A stretch of 64,000 bases of DNA. Origin: Ilyomonas sp965199905. GTDB lineage: Bacteria; Bacteroidota; Bacteroidia; Chitinophagales; Chitinophagaceae. The stretch lies in NCBI GenBank assembly GCA_965199905.1, contig OZ241366.1, positions 4,836,001 to 4,900,000 on the forward strand, read 5' to 3'. The translations under genes and the position numbers were made by a program. Within the stretch, counting starts at the first letter, position 1. Each line of letters starts with the position of its first letter. Below the pieces are notes generated by a model that saw only the letters and a list, made by a program, of their open reading frames with translations, was not told the DNA's origin and did not search any database. Shown here piece after piece: positions 24,191-32,879 of this stretch.

Positions 24191-25575
24191 AAAGCTTTTA
24201 CCGCATCCTTAAATTGCTTGCCTCTGTCTTCGTAATTTTTAAATAAATCAAAAGAAGCGCAGGCAGGACTCAGCAATACGATATTGCCTTTTTTAGCGGC
24301 TTCAAAAGCAGTTTTTACGGCATCACTTGCAGAAGCCGTATCAATAACAGGAACGATTTTATCGAACGCTTCATGTATTTTTTTATTATCCAATCCAAGA
24401 CAAACAATGGTCTTAACTTTTTCACGAACTAAGTCTTCAATGGAGGAATAATCATTGCCTTTATCCACGCCACCAAGTATTAAAATCGTAGGTTTCGTCA
24501 TGCTTTCCAAAGCAAACCAGGTACTGTTTACATTAGTGGCTTTGCTATCGTTGATAAACTCAACGCCACGAACGACAGCCACAGGTTCCATGCGGTGTTC
24601 CAGCGTTTCAAAACTTTCTACCGCCTCCCTGATCTTCTCCTTACGAATGTCCATCGTAAGCGCTGCAATGCCTGCTGCCATTGTGTTTGATTGATTGTGT
24701 TTTCCTTTAGCGGCAAAATCGTAAATGTTCATGCTCACTCGTTCTTCGTTTACTTTCAGCATAAGCTGATCGCCTTTTACGGTGGCTCCTTTCTTTGGTT
24801 CCTGTTTCATAGAAAATGGCAATGATTGACTGGTTAATAAAATATTGTTGAGTTTCTTCATAATGATTTCGTCATCCATATTGTAGATGAAATAGTCATC
24901 ACTCGTTTGCTTATTAATAATTCTGAATTTGCTGTTGATGTAGTTATCGAAGCTATAGTTGTACCTGTCTAAATGGTCTTCGGTAATGTTTAATAAAATG
25001 GCAATGTGCGCCCGGAAATCAACGATGTCATCTAACTGGAATGATGATACTTCCGCAATGTACAAAGGCTTCGGATTTTCCGCTACCTGCTTTGCAAATG
25101 AGTAACCAATGTTGCCAACAATTGCACAATCCAAACCCGCTGTTTTACAGATGTGATATAACATCGATGTTGTTGTGCTTTTGCCATTGCTTCCGGTAAT
25201 GGCTACAATCTTACTGTCGCCGGTAAAGCGAAATGCCAGCTCAATTTCGCTGATGATTGGAATGCCTGAATAACGAATCTTTTTCACCATCTCATTCTTT
25301 TCAGGAATGCCGGGGCTTTTGATCACTTCATCCGCCGCTAATATTTTATCTTCCGAATGCTTACCTTCTTCCCATTCAATATCATTTGCTTCCAGCTCGC
25401 TCTTGTAGTTTTCCTTAATAATTCCCGCATCGCTGACAAACACTTCATAACCTTGCTGTTTGCTCAGCAAAGCCGCGCCCACACCGCTTTCGCCGGCACC
25501 CAATATCACCACCGACCAGTTCATATTTTCTATGCCAGATGGTTCAACTTCATTGTATGTTTTGCTGTCGTTCAT
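24187..25575 (-). CDS. murD: UDP-MurNAc-L-Ala:D-Glu ligase
   Basis: A 462-residue Mur ligase adding D-Glu to UDP-MurNAc-L-Ala. VVILGAGESGVGAALLSKQQGY is the N-terminal fold, VAITGSNGKSTTTSMLYH the P-loop, LLNITEDHLDRY the central motif and EFINDSKATNVNSTWFALE the C-domain motif with the carbamylated-lysine region nearby. The C-terminal LLSPACASFDLFKNYEDRGKQF is diagnostic of MurD. It lies between mraY and ftsW. Confidence 0.97.
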   Translation of the reverse strand: MNDSKTYNEVEPSGIENMNWSVVILGAGESGVGAALLSKQQGYEVFVSDAGIIKENYKSELEANDIEWEEGKHSEDKILAADEVIKSPGIPEKNEMVKKIRYSGIPIISEIELAFRFTGDSKIVAITGSNGKSTTTSMLYHICKTAGLDCAIVGNIGYSFAKQVAENPKPLYIAEVSSFQLDDIVDFRAHIAILLNITEDHLDRYNYSFDNYINSKFRIINKQTSDDYFIYNMDDEIIMKKLNNILLTSQSLPFSMKQEPKKGATVKGDQLMLKVNEERVSMNIYDFAAKGKHNQSNTMAAGIAALTMDIRKEKIREAVESFETLEHRMEPVAVVRGVEFINDSKATNVNSTWFALESMTKPTILILGGVDKGNDYSSIEDLVREKVKTIVCLGLDNKKIHEAFDKIVPVIDTASASDAVKTAFEAAKKGNIVLLSPACASFDLFKNYEDRGKQFKDAVKAL

Positions 25576-25740
25576 TTCCGTTTATTTATAGAACATACAA
25601 GGCATCGGCTGCGTGCACAGATAAACAAGATTTAAAACCCGATATGTCATGTTCTGTTTCATTTATCCTTTGTTTTTTTTTGTAACTAAAAGTTCCCAAA
25701 CATTTGTGCATGAAGTCCGTATTATTTGTATTCTATTCCG

Positions 25741-27048
25741 CTATCTGATTTTTAAAGTCACTATCGAAAAGAGCACACATAAGATGGTGATAATCCAAAA
25801 CCTTACAGCTATTTTACTTTCATGAAATCCTTTCTTCTGGTAATGATGATGCAACGGGCTCATCAGAAAAATTCGCCTTCCTTCACCGTACTTTTTCTTT
25901 GTGTATTTAAAATAACTCACCTGCATTACCACGCTTAAGTTTTCAATTAAAAACACACCGCAGAAAATAGGAATCAATAATTCTTTCCTTACAATTACTG
26001 CCAGTGAAGCGATGATGCCACCGAGAGCAAGGCTTCCCGTATCGCCCATAAACACTTGCGCAGGAAAGGCATTGTACCAAAGAAACCCAACGCAGGCACC
26101 TACAAGAGCGCCCACAAAAATGGATAGCTCACCAAGGTTGGGTATGTACATGATATTAAGATAATCAGCCAATAAATAGTTGCCGCTTACATAAACAAAC
26201 ACACCTAAACCGGCTGCGATAATAGCACTTACACCAGCCGCCAAGCCATCCAAACCATCTGTAAGATTGGCTCCATTGGAAACAGCCGTAATAATAAACG
26301 TGATGATAATAATATAAGGAATCCATGTATAATCCCCGGCACCATCACCAATCCAACTGATTAATTTGCTGTAATTAAATTCATGTGTTTTTACAAACGG
26401 GATGGTTGTAATCGGTGTTTTCACTCTTGCAAAACGCACCTCTTTTCCATCGCGCGTTCTGGTTACTTCATTTACTGTTCTTTCGCCGGGATGAATGCCG
26501 GTTTCCACACCGTTTTGCGTGATGATTTCTCTTTCAACAACCACATTGCTGTTGAAATAAAGCGTTACACCAATGATAATTCCCAAGCCAACCTGACCAA
26601 TGATTTTCGTGATACCTGCCAACCCGTCTTTGTCTTTTTTCTGGTAATTTTCGCCTTTCAGTTGCGCGGTTTTCTTGGCTTTCATTTTAAAATAATCATC
26701 CAGAAAGCCAATGATGCCAAGCCATACCGTGCAGAGTATCATCAGGCGGATGTACACTTTGTTCAGATCGGCAAAAAGGAGTGTAGGCACCAGTATAGAA
26801 AGCAATATAATAATGCCGCCCATGGTTGGCGTCCCTTTCTTTTGTTGCTCGCCGGCCAAACCCAAATCGCGCACGCTTTCGCCGATCTGATTTCTCTTTA
26901 AAAGGTTGATCAGTCGCTTGCCATACAGCGTTGCAATGGCTAATGAAAGAATAACAGCGAGCACAGCGCGGAAGGTGATGAACTGGAACAAACCAGCACC
27001 ACTCAAATGAAATTCCTTACTGAGCCAGTTGAACAAATAGTATAGCAT
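25741..27048 (-). CDS. mraY: Phospho-MurNAc-pentapeptide translocase MraY
   Basis: A 435-residue polytopic membrane enzyme that makes lipid I from UDP-MurNAc-pentapeptide and undecaprenyl phosphate. GTPTMGGIIIL, GFLDDYFKMKAKK (catalytic Asp pair), NLTDGLDGLAAG, VFMGDTGSLALGG and MSPLHHHYQKKG are the family motifs in order. It is longer than the roughly 360-residue enterobacterial enzyme because of a hydrophilic insert of about 60 residues (FNSNVVVEREI to PFVKTHEFNYSK) after the fourth or fifth membrane segment. I believe this is common in Bacteroidota. Confidence 0.97.
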   Translation of the reverse strand: MLYYLFNWLSKEFHLSGAGLFQFITFRAVLAVILSLAIATLYGKRLINLLKRNQIGESVRDLGLAGEQQKKGTPTMGGIIILLSILVPTLLFADLNKVYIRLMILCTVWLGIIGFLDDYFKMKAKKTAQLKGENYQKKDKDGLAGITKIIGQVGLGIIIGVTLYFNSNVVVEREIITQNGVETGIHPGERTVNEVTRTRDGKEVRFARVKTPITTIPFVKTHEFNYSKLISWIGDGAGDYTWIPYIIIITFIITAVSNGANLTDGLDGLAAGVSAIIAAGLGVFVYVSGNYLLADYLNIMYIPNLGELSIFVGALVGACVGFLWYNAFPAQVFMGDTGSLALGGIIASLAVIVRKELLIPIFCGVFLIENLSVVMQVSYFKYTKKKYGEGRRIFLMSPLHHHYQKKGFHESKIAVRFWIITILCVLFSIVTLKIR

Positions 27049-27054
27049 CTTTTT

Positions 27055-27087
27055 ATGTACAATGTCAGATATATGATGTACGATGTG
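27055..27087. repeat. Dispersed ACGATGT-type spacer repeat
   Basis: Contains ATGTACAATGTCAGAT and TGATGTACGATGTG, the same vocabulary as 10375-10440, 10557-10616 and 38239-38272. It lies directly upstream of the mraY start codon, so it is part of the mraY leader. Confidence 0.55.
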
Positions 27088-27130
27088 TTAACAACATCAC
27101 TCTATCCTTCATTGGTTTTTTTAGCATCTT

Positions 27131-27178
27131 TTGTTTGTTGATGGATTGATATAGTTAGCATCGCCCATCAACCAACAA
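27131..27178. repeat. Inverted repeat just after murE
   Basis: TTGTTTGTTGATGG (27131-27144) and CCATCAACCAACAA (27165-27178) pair at 13 of 14 positions with a 20-base loop. It begins two bases after the murE stop and lies in the murE-mraY spacer. On the minus strand no T-run follows, so it is a poor terminator candidate. Confidence 0.6.
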
Positions 27179-27180
27179 CT

Positions 27181-28644
27181 TTATTTCTTCAATAATTCAA
27201 AGCATTCCAGCAACACGGCTTTATCATCAAACATGTGCTTTACGCCTTTGATGTCCTGATACTTCTCGTGCCCTTTGCCGGCAACAAGAATGATGTCTTC
27301 TTTATTAGCCATTTCCACTGCCGTTTCTATCGCATTTTTCCGGTCAACGATTGTCTGGCTCTTGCGCTTCGCAGCGCTGTTTAAGCCTTGTTTCATATCG
27401 TTCAGAATATCTTCCGGATCTTCGCTTCGCGGGTTATCGCTGGTAAGAATTACCTTATCACTTAGCTCGCAGGCTATCTGCGCCATCTCAGGACGTTTTG
27501 TTTTATCCCTGTCGCCGCCGCAACCCACAACAGTTATTACTTGTTCGTATCCTTTGCGAAGTTTTTTTATCGTTGCCAATACATTTTCCAAAGCATCCGG
27601 CGTGTGTGCGTAATCAACTATGCCAATGATATTTTTCTGACTTACGATATAATCAAATCTGCCTTCTGCGCCTTGCAAAGAGCTCAACACCCGCAGTACT
27701 TCATCACTTGTTTCACCAAGGCAAACGGCAGCGCCGTACACACACAATAAATTGTAAGCGTTAAACTCGCCAATGAGGCGAAAATGCACTTCTTTATCAT
27801 TCACCGTCATTACCAAACCAGTCAGCGCGTTCTCTAAAATTTTGCCTTTAAAATCAGCCATATTTTTCAGGCTGTAGTAATATTTATGCGCCGCCGAATT
27901 TTGAAGCATCACCGTTCCGCGCTTGTCATCAAGATTCGAGATAGCAAAGGCAGAAGACGGTAAATCATCAAAGAATTTTTTCTTTACGCGGATGTATTCA
28001 TCAAACGTTTTATGATAGTCAAGATGATCGTGTGTGATGTTGCTGAACAAGGCGCCGGTAAACTGTAATCCTGTAATGCGATGTTGATGAATGGCGTGGC
28101 TGCTGCATTCCATAAATACATGCGTACAACCTTCATCAGCCATGCGTTTCAGCAAGGCGTTTAAGCTAATAGCATCTGGCGTTGTGTGAGTAGATGGAAG
28201 CACTTCATTCGCAATCTGGTTTTGCACCGTGCTTATCAAACCACACTTGTAGCCAAGCTCTGTAAAAAGTTTATATAGAATGGTAGCAATGGTGGTTTTA
28301 CCATTCGTTCCTGTTACACCAACCAATTTTATTTTTACTGATGGTTCGCCGTAAAAATTATGCGACATAAAAGCAACCGCTTCATGCGTATTGTTGACTT
28401 TGAGGTAAGTGATATTCTCCGCCAACATCACCGGCATGTCTTCACATACAATTACGGTTGCACCGCGTTCGATGGCTTTATCAATGAATGAATGGCCATC
28501 GCTTACCGCTCCGCGAATGGCGATGAAAGCGGTGCCTGCTGCCACTTTGCGTGAGTCAACCTGCAAGTCAGTCACTTCTTTATTCGTGCTGCCATTGATT
28601 GCCTGCAAATGCACCTTATATAATATGTTCTGAAGATTCGCCAT
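27181..28644 (-). CDS. murE: UDP-MurNAc-tripeptide synthetase MurE
   Basis: A 487-residue Mur ligase adding the third stem-peptide residue. GVTGTNGKTTIATILYKLF is the P-loop, FSNITHDHLDYHKTFDEY the central motif, and TSDNPRSEDPEDIL carries the DNPR sequence that family studies link to meso-diaminopimelate instead of lysine. The peptidoglycan is therefore probably of the mDAP type (inference). It follows ftsI with a 105-bp spacer that contains an inverted repeat. Confidence 0.97.
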   Translation of the reverse strand: MANLQNILYKVHLQAINGSTNKEVTDLQVDSRKVAAGTAFIAIRGAVSDGHSFIDKAIERGATVIVCEDMPVMLAENITYLKVNNTHEAVAFMSHNFYGEPSVKIKLVGVTGTNGKTTIATILYKLFTELGYKCGLISTVQNQIANEVLPSTHTTPDAISLNALLKRMADEGCTHVFMECSSHAIHQHRITGLQFTGALFSNITHDHLDYHKTFDEYIRVKKKFFDDLPSSAFAISNLDDKRGTVMLQNSAAHKYYYSLKNMADFKGKILENALTGLVMTVNDKEVHFRLIGEFNAYNLLCVYGAAVCLGETSDEVLRVLSSLQGAEGRFDYIVSQKNIIGIVDYAHTPDALENVLATIKKLRKGYEQVITVVGCGGDRDKTKRPEMAQIACELSDKVILTSDNPRSEDPEDILNDMKQGLNSAAKRKSQTIVDRKNAIETAVEMANKEDIILVAGKGHEKYQDIKGVKHMFDDKAVLLECFELLKK

Positions 28645-28656
28645 TATTTATTTTAT

Positions 28657-28746
28657 CTGCCACAAAGGCGTAAAGGCACAAAGTGCATTTTCTTTTATTT
28701 TAAAATTTCTGTTAACCACTGTGCCTTCGTGTCTCTGTGGTTCAAC
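28657..28746. repeat. Inverted repeat in the ftsI-murE spacer
   Basis: Left arm GCCACAAAGGCGTAAAGGC and right arm GTGCCTTCGTGTCTCTGTGG are imperfect inverted copies separated by about 45 A+T-rich bases. They belong to the same word family as the element at 470-590. Confidence 0.6.
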
Positions 28747-28749
28747 TCA

Positions 28750-30882
28750 TCAATTCAATTCTATTTTTACTAATTGACCCTTATTAATTTTTGCTCCGCT
28801 TTGCAGCGATTGTGCAATCACTTTTCCTGCGCCTTTACTACTTACTTTTAAGCCCATGTTTTCACACAGGTAAATAGCATCTTTCAAGCCCATGCCTTGC
28901 AGAGAAGGCATTTGTTTGGAAGACACAGCAACGCCTTTTTCTACTGTATTTGTTGAACCATTTGATAGGTTCACCCATTCATTATCCGATGTATTATTTA
29001 CCGGAATTTTCAACGCACTCACAATCTTCGAAACTTCTTCGCCGAAACCTGTGTATGAATAATGGCTGCTGTCTATTTTGTTTTCTCCTGTGTATTGTAT
29101 TCCATCATTTTGGCGGATGTACATGCTATACAACCTGTCAGCAACTTCTCTGAACACAGGCGCGGATACAGAGCCACCAAAATGTATGAGTGCGTGGGGT
29201 TTTGTTTTGATAACCACGATACATGTAAACTGCGGATTCTCTGCAGGAAAATATCCCACAAAAGATGCCTGGTACACACCATCATCATAATTATAAAATC
29301 CATCGGCAACATGCGCTGTTCCTGTCTTTCCGGCTACGGAATAAGCACAATTTTCAAAGGCCTGTTTGCCGGTGCCGTCTGTTATTACGGCGCGCATACA
29401 TTGCTTTACAGCATCATTTATACTCTTGCTGCATATGCTTTCACGCAAAACAGTTGGCTCAAATTGCTTGGTAATAATGCCATCTTTCTGAACATTATCA
29501 ACGAGGTAGGGCTTCATCATTTTGCCGCTGTTAGCCACAGCATTATATAAGGTTAATGTTTGCAAAGGACTGATCTGGATAGCATAGCCAAAGCTCATTG
29601 TTACCATGGCATGAAGCCCTTCGCCGGTACGTTTCATATAAGGCAGGCGTGGCTTGGTTTCTCCAAGCAAATCAATACCGGTTACAGAATCCAAACGAAA
29701 TTTGTGCAAATAATTCAAGAACTTAGCGGGCTGTTTTGAGAACGCATTCCAGGCAATCTCACTCATGCCTACATTGGAGCTGGCCGCGAAACATTCTTTG
29801 ACAGTCATAATGGGCTTCGGTGCTTTTTCGGCATCAGTAACGTTGCGAACGCCAACAAAAGCATTGCCTGTATTGCCAACGGCAACCATATTATTAATAC
29901 TTATTTTACCTTCACTCAACACAGATAATAAAGTTGCCAGCTTGATGGTACTGCCGGGCTCCGAAGTGCGCATGGCATAATTATAATCTTCCCAGTAATC
30001 GCCTTTTTTATTGCGTCCGAGGTTGGCAATCGCTTTGATTTTACCGGTGGATGTTTCCATTACAATGCAGGTTCCTGTTTGCGCTTCATTTTTCTGCATG
30101 GCAGTTTGTAAAGCATTCTCTGCAATCTCCTGGATGTGAATATCGAGCGTTGTCACAATGTCTTTTCCATTCTCAGGTTCAATGTCAAGAGCTTCATCAA
30201 CCGGAACCACAACGCCACCACCGATAGAACGCACCAAACGCTTGCCTGTGTTACCCTTCAGCACGCTATCGTAAGCTTGTTCCAAACCAATTTTCTGCGA
30301 GTTCTGCCTGTCTAAACCAATGGTACGGTAAGCCAGCATCTGATACGGATTCAGGCGAATGCTTCTCGCTTCGGCAATAAAACCACTTTTGTTTCTGCCC
30401 AAACGAACTAAAGGAAAGGCGCGTAGCTTTTGGTATTCGCGGAAGCTTACTTTTTTCTTTAAAAGAAAATAACGGTTCTTCTCTTTGTAGCCTTCGTTCA
30501 GTATTCTTTTATAGTCTGCTTTCGTTTTGTCTTCAAACAGGTTGGCAAGACAATAACTCAACGAATCGAGATTCGTTCTGAAATTCTTTCCGCTTTTATC
30601 GCGTAATCCTTCAGCACCAAAATCAACATAGATATCAAACTGCGGAATGCCGGTGCTTAACATCTGTCCGTCGGCACTATAAATGGTGCCGCGTTCCGCG
30701 TCTACTTCCTGGATGTGCTGATGCAGGCTATCACTCATGGCGCGCCATTTATCGCCCTGCACCTGCTGAATAGTAAACGCTTTAAAAAGGATAGCCGCAC
30801 ACACTACCATCAGTGCTATAAAACACACATACACCCTCCAGAGGATGTCGCGCTTTACTTCTATGGTTTGTGCCGGTTTCAC
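28750..30882 (-). CDS. ftsI: Septal transpeptidase FtsI (PBP3 class) with PASTA domain
   Basis: A 710-residue class B penicillin-binding protein. One membrane segment (about residues 15-35) is followed by a dimerisation domain and the transpeptidase domain: SxxK as STIK near residue 308, SxN as SSN, and KTG in VAGKTGTAHV. A single PASTA domain (about 645-710, PSLQGMGLKDAIYLCENMGL) ends the protein. Known role: it cross-links septal peptidoglycan with FtsW. The start is a GTG whose GTGA overlaps the ftsL stop by four bases, implying translational coupling. Confidence 0.96.
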   Translation of the reverse strand: MKPAQTIEVKRDILWRVYVCFIALMVVCAAILFKAFTIQQVQGDKWRAMSDSLHQHIQEVDAERGTIYSADGQMLSTGIPQFDIYVDFGAEGLRDKSGKNFRTNLDSLSYCLANLFEDKTKADYKRILNEGYKEKNRYFLLKKKVSFREYQKLRAFPLVRLGRNKSGFIAEARSIRLNPYQMLAYRTIGLDRQNSQKIGLEQAYDSVLKGNTGKRLVRSIGGGVVVPVDEALDIEPENGKDIVTTLDIHIQEIAENALQTAMQKNEAQTGTCIVMETSTGKIKAIANLGRNKKGDYWEDYNYAMRTSEPGSTIKLATLLSVLSEGKISINNMVAVGNTGNAFVGVRNVTDAEKAPKPIMTVKECFAASSNVGMSEIAWNAFSKQPAKFLNYLHKFRLDSVTGIDLLGETKPRLPYMKRTGEGLHAMVTMSFGYAIQISPLQTLTLYNAVANSGKMMKPYLVDNVQKDGIITKQFEPTVLRESICSKSINDAVKQCMRAVITDGTGKQAFENCAYSVAGKTGTAHVADGFYNYDDGVYQASFVGYFPAENPQFTCIVVIKTKPHALIHFGGSVSAPVFREVADRLYSMYIRQNDGIQYTGENKIDSSHYSYTGFGEEVSKIVSALKIPVNNTSDNEWVNLSNGSTNTVEKGVAVSSKQMPSLQGMGLKDAIYLCENMGLKVSSKGAGKVIAQSLQSGAKINKGQLVKIELN

Positions 30883-31208
30883 TTTTTATTCTTCCTTTTA
30901 TTGTCAACTACAATGTGCATCGGCGGCTCTGGAGAAATCTTCAAACCCAATGGAGCTGCGGCTCCTACCATGGCTGCTTCGCGGGTTTTGTACATCATTT
31001 CGCTTTTCACCGTTTTATATTCGTATTGCAATTCTTTCAGTTGATTGGAGGTGGCATCAATATCGCGAACCGTTTTATCAGCCACATGTCCGTTGGCGAT
31101 ATACAAAACCGCGAGCACCGCAAGAAAGAGGAAGAACGGAATGTTCTTCATCACCCAACCGTAGTTGACAGCTTGTTTTAATGATGCTTTAAGCTTTTGT
31201 ACTGCCAT
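30879..31208 (-). CDS. ftsL: FtsL-like division protein
   Basis: A 109-residue bitopic protein: basic N-terminus (MAVQKLKASLKQ), one membrane segment at about residues 23-40 (NIPFFLFLAVLAVLYIANGH), then a coiled-coil-like stretch (DATSNQLKELQYEYKTVKSEMM). Sequence similarity in FtsL is low everywhere, so position between rsmH and ftsI and topology carry the call. It overlaps ftsI by four bases. Known role: it works with FtsQ and FtsB in activating FtsWI. Confidence 0.85.
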   Translation of the reverse strand: MAVQKLKASLKQAVNYGWVMKNIPFFLFLAVLAVLYIANGHVADKTVRDIDATSNQLKELQYEYKTVKSEMMYKTREAAMVGAAAPLGLKISPEPPMHIVVDNKRKNKK

Positions 31209-31224
31209 TTTATTTTATCTTTTT

Positions 31225-31298
31225 TTGAACCGCCAAAACAATAAGAATGAAAAGGTTTCTAAAAAGTTCTTTGTATTCTTTCTGTCTTTGTGGTTCAA
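31225..31298. repeat. Inverted repeat in the rsmH-ftsL spacer
   Basis: TTGAACCGCCAAAAC at the left and CTGTCTTTGTGGTTCAA at the right form imperfect inverted arms. The outer seven bases (TTGAACC / GGTTCAA) are perfect. The right end resembles the right arm of 28657-28746. Confidence 0.5.
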
Positions 31299-31308
31299 AT
31301 AGCTTTTC

Positions 31309-32229
31309 TCAAATTTTCTCTGCCACTCTCAGTTTTGCACTACGGCTTCTGCTGTTCTTTTTCATCTCTTCGTTTGTTGGCACAATTGGTTTTTTAGTGA
31401 TGATGAGAAACTCTTTTTCCTTCTCTTTCGTTTCGAATGGATTCTCATCAATCTCTTCCTCAAAAGTTCCGTTTTTAAAAAAGTTTTTAACCAGCCTGTC
31501 TTCGCCTGAATGAAACGTAATAATGGCGATTCGTCCTCCCAAATTCAACACGCTTACCGATTGCTCCAGCAACTCCCTCAAAGCACCCATTTCATCATTC
31601 ACTTCAATGCGCAATGCCTGGAACACCTGTGCGAAATACTTATTTGGAATCCCTTTCACCATCGGCGCCATTGCCGACATGAACGACTCAATTGTTTTGA
31701 AAGAGCTGTTGCTGCGCGTGGTAACAATGTGCTTCGCTAATGTTTTTGCGTTCGTTACTTCACCGTATTGTTCAAACATTTTATGCAGCTTCGCTTCGCT
31801 GTAAGTCTGCAACACATCAGCAGCCGTAATTGTTTGCCTGGTGTCCATCCGCATATCCATCGGGCCGTTAAAGCGGATAGAAAACCCGCGGTCGCCTTCG
31901 TTAAATTGATGGCTGCTAACGCCAAGGTCAGCGACGATGCCATCCACTTTTTCAACGCGGTGCAAACGAAGGAAGCGCTGCAGATGGCGGAAATTGTTTG
32001 GCACAAATACAACCCGTTCATCCGTTGGCAGGTTTCGCTGTGCATCTTCATCCTGGTCAAAAGCAACCAGTTTTCCTTCTTTTCCCAATCTCTCCAAAAT
32101 GCCGCGACTATGTCCGCCGCCGCCGAATGTGCAATCCACGTACACTCCGCTATCTTTTATTTGCAAAGCATCCAGGACTTCTTCATAAAGCACCGGCACG
32201 TGGTAAGTAGCGTTTGGCGTTGTCTCCAT
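31309..32229 (-). CDS. rsmH: 16S rRNA (cytosine-1402-N4)-methyltransferase RsmH
   Basis: Start at the ATG complementary to 32227-32229 (METTPNATYHVPVLYEEVLDAL), giving 306 residues and one base of spacing after mraZ; an in-frame start five codons upstream would overlap mraZ. YVDCTFGGGGHSRGIL is the SAM-binding motif. GIVADLGVSSHQFNEGDRGFS and RIEVNDEMGALRELL are diagnostic of RsmH/MraW. Known role: N4-methylation of C1402 in the ribosomal P site. The C-terminus is basic (RSRSAKLRVAEKI). Confidence 0.97.
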   Translation of the reverse strand: METTPNATYHVPVLYEEVLDALQIKDSGVYVDCTFGGGGHSRGILERLGKEGKLVAFDQDEDAQRNLPTDERVVFVPNNFRHLQRFLRLHRVEKVDGIVADLGVSSHQFNEGDRGFSIRFNGPMDMRMDTRQTITAADVLQTYSEAKLHKMFEQYGEVTNAKTLAKHIVTTRSNSSFKTIESFMSAMAPMVKGIPNKYFAQVFQALRIEVNDEMGALRELLEQSVSVLNLGGRIAIITFHSGEDRLVKNFFKNGTFEEEIDENPFETKEKEKEFLIITKKPIVPTNEEMKKNSRSRSAKLRVAEKI

Positions 32230-32230
32230 G

Positions 32231-32686
32231 TTATATAATAACATTTGAATTTGCCATTACACTTTCAGCGTTCGCACTAAAGTTGACGCTTAACGATTCA
32301 ATGAGCTCTTTGTATCTCTTATTATCCCAGATTTCCAGCTTGTTGGTAGCAGAAGATAACGTGATGTCTTTCTGCAAGCCGGCGTATTCCTTTAATGTTG
32401 GCGGTATCAACATTCTGCCTGCGCTGTCGAGTTCAACTTCGCTGGCGCTGCCCAAAAAGAACCGCCGGAATTCCCTTACTTTCGGGTCGAAATCATTTAA
32501 CTGGCTCAGCTTTTCGTAGATCGGTTTCCAGCTTGACAACGGGTAAAGCCAAAGGCATTTTTCGGTGCCGCGGGCAACCACAAAAGTGTTTTCGCCTTCC
32601 GTAAGTTGCTTTTTGAAAGCTCCCGGAAGAAGGAAACGACCTTTTGGATCGAGCGTGGATTCATATTCACCAAGAAAGCCAGTCAT
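32231..32686 (-). CDS. mraZ: Transcriptional regulator MraZ
   Basis: A 151-residue protein with two AbrB-like MraZ repeats: FLGEYESTLDPKGRFLLPGAF in the first and ASEVELDSAGRMLIPPTLKEY in the second. Family knowledge: MraZ forms a ring, binds short direct repeats upstream of its own gene and controls the dcw operon. It is the first gene of the cluster. A matching set of repeats lies at 32712-32738. Confidence 0.96.
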   Translation of the reverse strand: MTGFLGEYESTLDPKGRFLLPGAFKKQLTEGENTFVVARGTEKCLWLYPLSSWKPIYEKLSQLNDFDPKVREFRRFFLGSASEVELDSAGRMLIPPTLKEYAGLQKDITLSSATNKLEIWDNKRYKELIESLSVNFSANAESVMANSNVII

Positions 32687-32711
32687 ATGATATAAGAAAT
32701 TCTATTTATTG

Positions 32712-32738
32712 ACACAAAATAACACTTTTTACCACTTT
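32712..32738 (-). promoter_or_regulatory. MraZ operator (three boxes, 10-bp period)
   Basis: On the minus strand the heptamers AAAGTGG (32738-32732), AAAGTGT (32728-32722) and TTTGTGT (32718-32712) are spaced exactly 10 bases apart, 26 bases upstream of the mraZ start. Spacing and the AAAGTG[G/T] core match MraZ boxes described for Mycoplasma, and E. coli boxes share the 10-base period. TATTTTG within the array (32721-32715) resembles a -7 box with one base missing, so the boxes may overlap the promoter. Confidence 0.7.
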
Positions 32739-32879
32739 TGATTTCAAAATGGCTGTCGTTATTTTATCCACCTTGAGTGAACACGCGCAAAAGCATTGCT
32801 GCCATTGTGTTTGAGCGAAAAAGACTAAAAATTTGAGTAAGAATGCGTTCTCCAGGTGTGGAAAAACTGTGCTTATAGG

